DNA from: Udeniomyces pyricola
Taxonomy: Eukaryota > Basidiomycota > Tremellomycetes > Cystofilobasidiales > Mrakiaceae
NCBI GenBank assembly: GCA_039545295.1
Contig: BCIK01000020.1
Coordinates: 282,353 to 346,352 of the forward strand
Length of the DNA stretch: 64,000 nucleotides
Direction of reading: 5' to 3'
The position numbers were made by a program, and so were the translations under genes. Below, piece after piece: positions 1 to 10,608 of the stretch. Every line of letters begins with the position of its first letter. Positions within the stretch are counted from its first letter, which is position 1. Below the pieces are notes generated by a model. The model saw only the letters and a list, made by a program, of their open reading frames with translations. It was not told where the DNA came from and did not search any database.

Positions 1-685
1 CCCCCCCCCCTGGTTTCCTGATCATCGATGCTATTCAAGTCCTCTGGCTGCAACTGTTTAGTTTAGTTCGCGCTCATCTCGGTGTCACGTTTCTGACCCC
101 TGCATATCATCTCACTTGTTGTTGTGTTTTTTTTTTTTCTTGCTTCCTTTTTTTGCTCCTTTGCTAAGCTTTCTGAAAATAGCTCTCTACATAGTATCCA
201 CGATTTCGTACGCGGGTATCAACTCTCTTTATCTTGCTAGCGCATTCCGTTCACGATCGATTTGAAGTCTCATGTTGTATGCATGTACGTTTTTTCAAGC
301 TGAAGAGCTGTGATAAATCCAAGTCACGACTGCGCCACAAAAGAATGGGTATTCTCAACCCAGCATGACCATGGATGATAGGATATCGTTATACAGAATG
401 TACATCATGCTTGATAGTTCTGCTTTGACACCTCACCATGAGATGCAAACGCCAAGGTGAGAACTGTACACACATATATACATAACATATACTATATTAT
501 GAACGCTATTCTAGCTCCTTCCTCCCGCTCCTCTACTTTCCCTTCTTCTTCACATGTGTATACGTACACGTACTATATACGCACATCAACAAACATGATC
601 CTAATGGCAATTCCCTCTTCCAAAAAAAAAAAACACACACACACACACACACCTCAACCTCCCGGTTTCATCTTGGATTTTCTTC
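1..685. other. Intergenic/3' flank, no gene seen
   Basis: No coding region could be supported. The window opens with a run of ten C, which is not a telomere repeat. An A-run followed by an (AC)n microsatellite lies at about 622-652. The last few hundred bases are probably the 3' UTR and downstream flank of the minus-strand LOG gene. Confidence 0.5.
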
Positions 686-2481
686 CTACGAACTTGTCCA
701 ATCTAAGCCCTTGTAGCCAGCGTCGTCCGAGACGTTCCAAGCGTCCAACGCCTCGACGGCCAACGTTCCCCAATCGACCTCATCCGCCTCGGTACCTTCC
801 TTGGCTTCGACCACTTGGATCAGAGCTAGGTTCTTGGCCTGATGCGATTTATATGGATGCGGATTTGCCGATGTAGATGGACGCAATACGTATAAGGGAA
901 GGGAGAGGGGAGAAGGTATAAAGCGAGGTGTTCAGTATCATGTATATCCGACGAGCTGCATACGAAAGAAACCAAAAGATGAATACGATACAACCGAGAA
1001 AGGAAGAGAGAGAAAGAGAGAGAGAGGGGGCGAGTGTATATACTGACGGCGATGAACCCTTCGTCGACGGCTTTTTGCATTTGAGCTTTCAAAGGAGCGT
1101 AGAACCCATCGACCGATAGGAGAAGGACTGGCCGACGGTGAATGCCGAGTTGAGACCACGTCGTCATCTCCATGACCTGTCGGTCAAAAAAAAAAAAGGT
1201 TGACCCGAGGATAGAGAAGTCGGGGAGCCGAAGGGGAAGGAGGGATTGGGTAGTAGGCGGAGCGTGCGGGTTTGAGGAGAACATGAGTCAGGAATGAAGC
1301 GAAAAAAAATATAGAAGAAGAACAAACTAAACAAGAATGAAAAAGGGGAGGAAGGGGGAGGAGAAATAAGAGGCTATGTACCTCTTCGAATGTGCCTGTC
1401 ATATGTATAAGAGATGCGATCAAGAACAATAGTCGGAGTCAGGCAGATGTTACGTTATCAACAAAGGGGGGGGGGGGGGGGGGGAAAGATCGGATGCGAA
1501 AGCTGAGGGGCGTACCAAATCCGCCTGGGAGCGTGATAAATCCTCCAGTGGACAGCTTAGACATGAGGGTTTTACGCTTAAAGTCGGGATCGTTGTTCAA
1601 GAAAAGGGTAAGTAGTGGCGTAGAGGGAAGAAGAGTGTAAGCCGAAGAAGTCGAAGAAAAAAGACGACAATCAGATACGGATCGAGGAGATGATCGATAT
1701 TCGTCCAAAGGACGAGGCTGCATCATGATGTGGGTGATGATGTCCAACGTATCTGATACGCAGATCTGAGTATATATACAAATATATAGATAGTGGTCAT
1801 CAAACTCACCTCGTGCATACTCGAGCACACGGTCGTCTCGCCTCCACCCAACGTCGTCGTCCCACTCGACTTGCCCCCATTGACCGGGACGACTCCTCCG
1901 TTGACGACTTGACCGTCCACACTGTCTTGTCCCTTTTCGCTTGAGCTGACAAACGCACGAGGAATGATACCGTGAACTTTACCGCCGTTGTCCAGAGCGC
2001 TTTGAGCGACGGCACCCATAAGGCCAGAGGTCCCGCCGCCATAGACGACGGGTCGAGAGGATAGAGCGAGAGCTTTACCGACGGCTGGTAGATCGTGGAC
2101 GATGGATGGATAGAGATATATTGAGACAGTATGGGACGATATGAGCCAGATTGACGAGCATACATCGAAGCAGATCAAGTGTAGTCAGCATGGGAAGATA
2201 GAGAGAGAGAGGGAGATGGAGGAATGCGAGACGGACAGAGTGCAGCTTCACGGTAGACTGGATTCGAGCCCATGGAGGATGCACAGCTGTGGGTTTGTTG
2301 GAGGAAGTGGGGAAGGGAGATCAATCGAGTCAAAGAGGACATGAAGACATGGAAAAGAGAGCGGTGAGTGACTGAGAAGGAGAATGATCGGTTGATGAGA
2401 TGCATGCTGAGATCGGGGGACTGACAAGACGCAGACGGGATCGATCGATGGGGGCATGATGGACTGTATGGATGTGTGCAA
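686..2481 (-). CDS. LOG-family nucleotide phosphoribohydrolase
   Basis: Predicted cytosolic phosphoribohydrolase that splits nucleoside 5'-monophosphates into base and ribose 5-phosphate; the family includes the cytokinin-activating LOG enzymes. About six exons join into the full family signature. Exon 1 (2426-2481) ends in DPVCVF, and exon 2 starts at 2286 with CASSMGSNPVYREAA. The next exon gives VYGGGTSGLMG. Then come SSMHE and RKTLMSKL, and LPGGFGT joined to FEEV completes the PGGxGTxxE catalytic motif. WSQLGIHRRPVLLLSVDGFY and AVDEGFIAV follow, and the protein ends near TSS. The start at 2481 is the first Met of the exon; an internal Met eight codons on is also possible. It is divergent from TOP3. 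Substrate preference cannot be read from the sequence. Family assignment is firm; a role in cytokinin production is only a possibility. Confidence 0.85.
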
Positions 2482-3401
2482 TGAGAAGGCGGTGAGAAGG
2501 AAGAGCTGGATGTGGTGTTGATTGTATGGGTGACGCTGATGATGGTCGATGATATATATATACGTCGACTTGGCCGGCAGGGATGGATGAGAGAGAGTTC
2601 AGTGACTTGACAAGATAGATGACTCTAGTGGATGACTCGATGGAATGGGATGGAAATGATCCATGATCGCTCCGGAAGAGGATATATAGAATGCCGATCT
2701 CTTGTCGATTACGATTAATCATTTGAAGAATTCTTCTCCATGGACCATTATTCAATATTCATTATTCAATATTCAATCGCTTCCACTCGATTAGATCTGA
2801 TGAACGTGTTGATCTCGTTGCATCAACGATCCATGGAAATGTACGAGTATGTACCATATCTCTGCCTGTCATACCACCACACGCCCTCAATCGACCCTGC
2901 CGATGCAAAGGCACCGACCGTAACGCGCCACCTAGCTTCATCGGTGATCATCAGCTGTACCACCCCGTCCGAGACGCGCTTGGACGCGCGCGCGCGCGCG
3001 AACCGCAATTCTCCACCCAACTTAACGACGGTCTCTGCGCGTCGCGTCCGCGAACGTCACAGGGCGCGAACTCTTGCGACTTTCATTCGCGCCCCGAATC
3101 ATACATGTACCTACACCGGATTCGACCCTTTCCCTTTCCACTACGCCTTTCCAATCGACTCGCCCCACTCGTCACCCATCGCCTCCTTCCCATAGCATGT
3201 ACACCTACACTCTCATCTGAACCATCACCCGCACTTTCCCCATTGCTACATCCAACATCATATACGTCTCTTCACTCGTCATCGACTCCAGCAGTAACAG
3301 CAGCTCTACTCATCGCTCGCTCTCGCCGCAACCGCGTTGCATTCCCCACCCCTTCGGCCCGGTCACCTCTTCTCTCGCCCTCCTTTCGCACCCAAGCGAC
3401 T
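2482..3401. promoter_or_regulatory. Divergent promoter region LOG/TOP3
   Basis: About 0.9 kb between two head-to-head genes. A CG-alternating stretch (GCGCGCGCGCG) lies near 2989-3000. From 3105 the TOP3 frame is open upstream of the chosen ATG, so part of this may be coding (see findings). No core promoter element could be defined. Confidence 0.45.
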
Positions 3402-6400
3402 ATGCCAGGTATCTCCGGTCCAGCTCCACGTAGCGTACTCTGCGTGGCAGAAAAGCCGTCCATCGCAAAGGAGATTGCTCGCATCTTGGGGGAAGGCCAA
3501 GCTCGAAACGTGAGTCTCACATCTCTGGCCTATGATGACCCTGACTCATCGTCGCGATATCGTCTGTGGTGCCACGTCTGTTTCGATGGATGAGTCTCAG
3601 GTGATTTATCCCTATCTAAGCCAACTATCCAGGATGAGTGCTGGCTGTAACGACAACCTGCTTTGAAACGAAATCCGAAAGAATCTCGATCATCATTGAC
3701 CGACCAAAGTCCCTTTCCTCCCGTTCGCTCTACCCCGTTCATCTCCTCCTCGCTATGCAACGTCATCTCAGACTGAAGCCCGTGGCACCAAGTACATTCG
3801 TAACTGGACTTTTCCTTACAAACTTACTCCCGGCGCGCGTACCGTCGATTTCACTGTCACGTCCGTCCTGGGGCACGTCAACGAGAACGATTTCCCACGC
3901 GAGAGCCGAGGTTGGAAGACGTGCGATCCGTTCGAGCTGTTTGACAAGAGGATCGAAACGAATGTAAACGATGTGAGTTGATGGGCATGTGAAGATGTGG
4001 TTCAAGCTGCTACAGTACGCCAAGCAGGAGAGAACCGCAGACCGCTCCTCCGATCCTTGTCTGACGATTCTCGATACACCTGACTATGACGTTATCCAAC
4101 CACTCCAACTGACTCTTGTTCGTGCTTTCTTCGTCCTTCAGAAAATGAAACCTGTTGTCAGAAATCTCAAAGACCTCGCCCGCATACACGATCTTCTACT
4201 CATTTGGACCGACTGCGATCGAGAGGGTGAGCATATCGGCTGGGAAGTCCTCGTGCATTGTCAAGCGGGAAATCCACGTATCCGGGTACTGAGAAGCAGA
4301 TTTAGTGCCATTATCCCTGCGTGAGTGCAACATGTCTCTTTGCTCGTAGATCCGGCTCCTCAGCCTGTTGGCCATCAAAGTGTTCGCTAACAGCTCCGGC
4401 ATACTCATTCCACTTGTCGTTTACGTCATGTCGTCTAGTCAAATCCACAACGCTGCTAGGAACCCAGTCGAGCTCGACATGCGGTCTGTTGAGGCCGTTC
4501 AAGTACGGACGGAGCTCGATCTCCGAACAGGGGCCGCCATGACGAGGATGCAGACAATGACGTTACAGACCTCCTTTCCCCAGCTTGCCGATTTAGTTAT
4601 CTCATACGGTATGTATACAAAGGATCTACTCTGCCGCATCGGTGTGATTTTGAACTGACGGCGGGTCCTCTGCTGTGCGATACCGCTGTACTTTGCCATA
4701 TCATCTTCTGACTATTAACTTGCATGGTCGATGATGTACATTTTTCTCTACAGGCTCATGCCAGTTTCCAACCCTCGGCTTCGTTGTCTCTCGTTACCTG
4801 CTCAAGCAGTCTTTTGTGCCCGAACCATTCTGGTCGATCGACGTCTCGCACGAGCGAGTTGACGAGGACGAAGATGAAGATCCACCGGGCAACAGCCGAA
4901 CACGAGGTAACAGTAGACAAACCGAACCGGATTCGTCAACCGTTCACTTCAAGTGGAAGCGGAATCATCTCTTTGATTTCGAGGCGGCTTGCGTGCTGTA
5001 CGAGCAATGCGTCGAGAATCCCGAGGCGAGCGTCACCAAGGTCGAGACCAAACCGACCAGGAAATTGTGCAGCCCTCTTTCGTTTCCTTCTTGTCTCTTT
5101 TACTCTCTCTCTTTCTCGTCATCGAGATTGACCCCTGCAGACAAGTGTAAACGTATAAGTTTCGGAACTGACACGATCTCTTTGGCCGGGATGCTCCTGG
5201 TCTTTGTTCATCTCTAGCAAACCGTACCCATTGACGACAGTCGATCTGCAAAAATCAGGCTCGCGTTTGCTTCGCATGTCTCCAAAGACGATTCTTGACG
5301 TGAGTGCCCTTGGCCCATGTTGTTTCCCCTAGGGTTTGGTTCCTGACTTGGGCAGATCGTGCTTCCCTTTCGCCAGCATGCCGAGAAGCTATACCAGAAG
5401 GGATTCCTCAGTTATCCGAGGACCGAGACGGACCAGTTCAATCCCGACTTTGATTTCTTGACGCTCATCGAGAAGCAAGTGCAGGATCCGACTTGGGGAG
5501 CGTTTGCCAGAAGGTAAGGTTGAACGAGTCTCCTTCTCACGATTATAGCCTTACAAATCAACGTGCTCCACCGTCATATAACTCATTATCATCTAGTTCT
5601 CGTGTGGAATCATGACTGACCCTGTTCCTCCATCCTGAACCAGTCTTCACGAGGGTGCTTTCAACCGCCCTCGAAATGGACGCAAGAACGATAAGGCCCA
5701 TCCGCCTATCCATCCTACGGCGTGGACTAACGTCCCGACTGGTGACGAAAAGAGGGTCTACGATTATGTCACCCGTCGGTTCTTGGCGGGGTGCTCGAGT
5801 GACGCAGAAGGCAAGACGACGACGGTCGAGATCGACGTTGCCGAGGAAGAGTTTTCTGCTTCAGGTGAGTGCATGGACCGAGATCCGAAACGTTGCCTTT
5901 CTGAGTATGGCGAAGCATGGAAGGAGAGAACTGAGAAAGGGGTGTCTTGGATCTGAGTGACGAGTAATCAACTTTGTCGCACATCTTCCTGCTTTCTTCT
6001 GCTCGCCTGTTTCTTCGCCTCCTAGGGCTCGTCATTTCTGCACGCAACTACCTAGACGTCTTCCCCTACGACAAGTGGACTGGCTCATTCATCCCTGACT
6101 TTCAAGTCGGTGAGACGTTTATCCCAACGTCGTGCGAGCTCAAGGAAGGCGCTACAACAGGTCCCAACCTTCTTACTGAAGCCGATCTCGTAGGGGTCAT
6201 GGATCAGAATGGGATTGGTATGTGTATCTGGATGATAGGAGCCGGTTTCCCTCTCCTTCTCTCCTTCGTTTCCCTCTGGTCCTATCATCGTTTTTCTCGT
6301 CATTTAGGGGCGGACTACCTTGACGATCGTTCTTGTCCACATTTTCTCACCCACAATATATTCGGCCGTTCCTTTTGATTCACCGTAGGCACGGACGCCA

Positions 6401-9400
6401 CGATTGCCGAACACATCGCGAAGATCATCGATCGGCAATACGTCATGGAACAGCAGCAAGGTCAGACAAAGTATCTCGTCCCTTCTAATCTCGGCATCGC
6501 TCTCGTCGAGGGTTGGGATCAGATTGGATTCGATCGCAGCGTGTGCAAGCCCCATCTGAGAAGAGAGGTTCGTTTTTATAAGATTCTCTGAATCGTCTTG
6601 TTCGCTTGCAACCTTCTTTTGTTCTTGCCGCCCCTCCCTCTTTCCCTCCCTCTTTCTCCGTCGCGAGTTCAGAGGAGATTCATAGTTCAGTGGAACAAAG
6701 ATACCGGTATAGCACGATGACTCATGCTGTTTTCTTCTGTTGTTCCCCTCCACCCCTTTCTTGGTTTCTCTTTATCCTTCCCCTTTCCCCGTCCTCCTCC
6801 TTTTTTGGTCGCCATATTGATGGTCGAGGGTAGATGGAACATCGAATGCAGCTCATCTGTGACGGCCAAGCCACCAAACGGGAAGTTCTCGATCAGACCA
6901 TTGAGCAATACAAAGAGGTCTACGTCAAAGCTAGACGCGAGATGGAAACCCTCAAAGCAGTAGGTTATTCGGGATTTCCTTGGGAACTTCGTGGAGGCTT
7001 GCTTTCCGGCTTTTTTTCTCTTTTTTTTTCTTCCTTGGAGTACGGATCTTGAATTCTCACTTTTTTTTCTGTTGCCTCTCTTGTCGTTCTTTTTTCTTCT
7101 GTCTTCTTGGTTCTCGCTCTTGTTCTATCTTTGGTCTTCTTTCTCTTTGGGTGGGATTGTGTCTATAATACAGGCTGTACGCAGATATCTGGATGCAGGA
7201 CAAGCACCTGCACAGGGTGGTGGTGGTGGCGGTGATAACGATGGTGCTGGTGGTGGAGGTATGAGAGGTACGTCAACTTTCCTGTTCAGTCTCAGGCTAG
7301 GTACAAACCCAATGTTACCAAGCTCACAACTTTACTCTTGGTTTATTTTTGCATGGTCTGTGTACATTAGGTCGGGGTGGTCAAAGGGGAGCTGCAGGTC
7401 GTGGTGCGATTAGAGGTGGCACCGTCCGAGGTCGTGCTCGGGGTGGTGCTGCTGTAGCCGCTGCTCGAGGGCGAAATAACCAAGATGATCTTGGGAATGC
7501 AGATGAGTCATTCGATGGGGATGACGATGATGAGCCATCACCGGCGCGACGTGCGGCTCCACGAGGCAGAGGAAGGGGTAGAGGTGGTAGTGGTGCTGCC
7601 GCTGTCGGTAGAAGAGCAGCTGAAGGAGACGATGAGAACGACGAAGACGGACCGCCACCACCGCCTAGGAGAGGGAATGGTCGGGGTATCGTTCGAGGTC
7701 GGGGCGCGTCGTCAGAGGAAGAGGATGCTGGTCAGTCCATCATCAGTTCATACGGTTTATTCTCTTTATTTCTGTTTGCCTTCTCTTTATGTGTGGCTTA
7801 CCAAAAATGACGTGACGATGCTTGTGCCTTTGCTTGATCTGTCACGGCTCTGTTCCCTTCTTTGCGTATGCTGTCTTAGCCCCTCCACCGGCTCGTCGGC
7901 GTCGGACGATCCAAAACGACGAAGACGAAGACGAGTTCCCAGCCTCCGCTCGAGGAGGTGGTGGCGGTGGAGGTGGCGGCCGTCACGATGATGGAACAGG
8001 TCCTCTTTGTCGATGCGGTGATCCAGCCCAGCAACAGACCGTCACGCGGGAAGGACCCAACACTGGCAAGAAGTTTTGGTGCTGTCGCAAGGGCAAGGAC
8101 GAAGGCTGTGGATTTTTCGTACGTTTTTTTTTCTTCTCTTTCTTTCTTGTTCTCCTCTTCGTCCCCTTCTTTTTCTCTTTCTTTCTTTCTTTCATTTTCT
8201 GTGTTATGTTTTGTTTTGATGTTGGATGGGCTGGTTCGTTTGATGAGTGGGTGGGTGGATGGGTTGGTGGACCGCCTGGAGGAAAGTTGGAAGGACATGA
8301 AGACACCCTGTGATTTGATCGTATATATCATCAACTAACCTCTCTACTCTTTAACTTGCCTTTAGGATTTCTGCGATCCAGCTGCTGGAGGTGCAAGAGG
8401 TGGTGGTGGTGGTAGTAGCAACAATACCAACCGAACCAATGTTTGTTCTGTCCATCTTTCCTATCAATTTTCTTCGAGGTGCTTATATCTTTCCTCATAT
8501 TCTCTCTCTCAATTTGACAGTCTTACAATAATAACGCAAATCAAGGTGGCCGTGATGGAGCTGTCAAATGCGAGTGTAATCTGACTGCTACGCTGTTGAC
8601 GGTTCATCGAGAGGGTCCAAACAAGGTACGCTCTTTCGCTCGCCCCTCCTGTTCTCTCCTTCCTTCTCTTTCTCCCTCTTTCCGAAAGTAAAGACCACTC
8701 GGGAACAAGCTGATGCATAGATCGAATCATCTCTTGCCCTTTTTTGCCTTGCTTGAAATGCACGGATCTGAATCGCAACAGGGCCGAGGGTTCTGGTTCG
8801 TTTACCTTTTCCCTGTTCCTCCCATTCTCACTGTCTCGTTCTTGGCAATTTCATTACCTCTCCTTCATCTTCACCTTTTTGTTTCTTTCCTGCTTGGGAC
8901 ATACTCTCAATCGCTGTTAAACCCCAAAACACTTACATCAATCTGGTTCTTCATTTTCCCTTAATTTTCCCCTTCTTTGTCTTGCGTCAACGACAGGAAA
9001 TGCCCAAACTCTCAAGGCGCTCAATGCGGATTCTTTGCGTGGGAGGACGATATCGGTAACGCCGGAGGCAGTCGCGGTGGTGGTGGACGAGGAGGTGGCC
9101 GAGGAGGTGGTACAGTTGGTAGAGGCGGTAGCCATGCAGCCGGTGGTGGGGGNAACGCCTCAGGNACGGTTTCATACTCTTTTTCTTCTTCTTCTTTTTT
9201 TTCGGTGTTCGACGTCCGAGGGAAGTTGAAGATTTGGGAAAGAACTGAATCGATTCTTTCTTGATCAACACTGAATTTGCCCAACTCGGAACTTGTGGTG
9301 TCGTTCTTTCTCCCTTTTTTCTTCTTTTTCTTTTTTCTTCTTCTTTTAATCGCCGTCTGTTCGTATCGTAGATGTCTGTTACAAGTGCCAACAACGTAAG

Positions 9401-9608
9401 TGTCATATTCGCTGGGTCATGTTCTTCTTTCTCTCCCAGTTCGTGTTTCCCTACGGTCAAGCGGTAGGGCAGTTGTGGAACTGATGCGTCTTCTCCGACC
9501 CTGCGCTATCCTCCCCTTTTTTTTTGGTCTGATCTCTTGCTGATTGGACTTGTTCTCGACGATGAAATTTCTGTGGGTCCTTCAAAAGCGGGTCACTGGT
9601 AAGTCCTC

Positions 9609-9652
<44 letters not shown>

Positions 9653-10037
9653 CACCAATCTCTTCTCTTTTCAGCCTTTCCCATCCGGGTTTCTTTTTTT
9701 CCCACGGTTTTAGTAGTATTTGTCCTCTTTATCATCTTTGATCATCAATCAATCACCACGCTCGCACTAACCTTTTTCTTAAAACCTCCTTCTTCCTCGA
9801 CATGTTTCTCATGACGCCTTTTTTTTTTTCAGGGCCAGCGCTTGTCCGAATCCTGATGCTCCGAAAGCTCGATCTGCAGGTTCTGGGTCGCGGACCGGTG
9901 GTGCCAGAGGTGGTTCACGAGGCGGACGGGGGCGAGGTGGTAGTCGAGGCGGCACAAGAGGTGGCGCGAGAGGTGCAAGAGGAAGAGGAGGCGCCGCCGG
10001 TGGTGGTGGTGGGGCAGGGAGGTTCTCTAGGGAATAG
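3402..10037 (+). CDS. TOP3: DNA topoisomerase III with GRF, CCHC and RGG tail
   Basis: Type IA topoisomerase that passes single strands through a tyrosine-linked break; in the family it works with RecQ helicases to dissolve recombination intermediates. About 18 exons. The TOPRIM domain opens with VLCVAEKPSIAKEI and carries the acidic motif WTDCDREGEHIG. The active-site tyrosine is in LSYPRTETD (about 5411-5432). The core ends near METLKA. The tail has long Gly/Arg-rich linkers, a first GRF finger (LCRCG...GKKFWCC...GCGFF), and a second (KCECN...GRGFWKC...QCGFFAWED) whose core is on a 14-nt exon. A CCHC knuckle, CYKCQQPGHWASAC, depends on a 10-nt exon. An RGG-rich end precedes the stop at 10035-10037. 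The start MPGISG is conservative, since the frame stays open to an ATG at 3105. Ns at 9153 and 9165 lie in a G-rich linker and at a splice donor. Confidence 0.93.
8782..8795 (+). other. TOP3: 14-nt microexon of TOP3 (second GRF finger)
   Basis: Bounded by CAACAG and GTTCGT. It supplies the G-R-G-F and most of the W codon of the second GRF finger. Joining it restores an open frame from HREGPNK through GRGFW to KCPNSQ. Skipping it removes the family's defining motif and shifts the frame. Confidence 0.8.
9589..9598 (+). other. TOP3: 10-nt microexon of TOP3 (zinc knuckle)
   Basis: The bases CGGGTCACTG lie between AAAAG and GTAAGT. They join C|CG GGT CAC TG|G and complete the knuckle CYKCQQPGHWASAC, giving its essential His. 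The fit of phase on both sides and recovery of CX2CX4HX4C support the exon. Confidence 0.8.
9611..9652 (+). repeat. Poly(T) tract, 42 nt
   Basis: Uninterrupted T-run in the last TOP3 intron, just after the 10-nt exon. It is on the sense strand. Confidence 0.9.
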
Positions 10038-10608
10038 GTTGAGAGGAGTCAGGGTGCAGTCATTAATACATGATATATACATGTACATTAGTGGACTGAT
10101 TAGGCTCGCATTAGTTGGTTCTGGGGGGCCGCCGGTCCTTGGCTTTGGTATCTCTCAATTTGACGACCATGCACCAGCCAACATATCGGCTTTATTTTTT
10201 CTTTGCCTTTTTTCTTCTTTCATCATCTTTTTTCTTCTTTTCCAAGGTCCTCACCCAACTCAAACCTTGAGAAAGACAAAGCTCCCCCCCCTCCCAAAAA
10301 AAAACAGACGAGCACATCATCATAGGACTAGAAGATACAGTAAACACTGGCGGCACGTTGCTCATACGCACGTACGAGTCGAAAGGAAAAAAAAAAAAAA
10401 CCGGGGCCGTATCGATATAGTAAGTTGAGACAAATAATGTATTTTTGGTTTAAAAAGGGAAAGCAGAGCGCAACGTGCAGAGAGAGAGAGATAGAGAGAC
10501 AGAGAGCGAACGGCATCTAAGGGGTAATTGCAAGGGAGTTATAAAGTACTATTGATTAAATGACAGAATTGAAAGACATTGGGGGGGAAAAGGGGGGGGG
10601 GGGGTTCC
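10038..10608. other. Convergent 3' gap TOP3/MFS
   Basis: 3' flanks of two converging genes. Holds short C-, A- and G-runs, including a long G-run at about 10592-10604 close to the MFS stop. No gene seen. Confidence 0.6.

Noticed and set aside
1..10. C-run at the window start as a telomere end
   Set aside because: No TTAGGG-type repeat; C- and G-runs are common throughout the window.
457..876. Plus-strand ORF of 139 codons
   Set aside because: Low-complexity translation overlapping the last LOG exon and an AC repeat; no motif.
9450..9520. tRNA A-box-like sequence (GGTCAAGCGG) in a TOP3 intron
   Set aside because: No cloverleaf and no B-box at the right distance.
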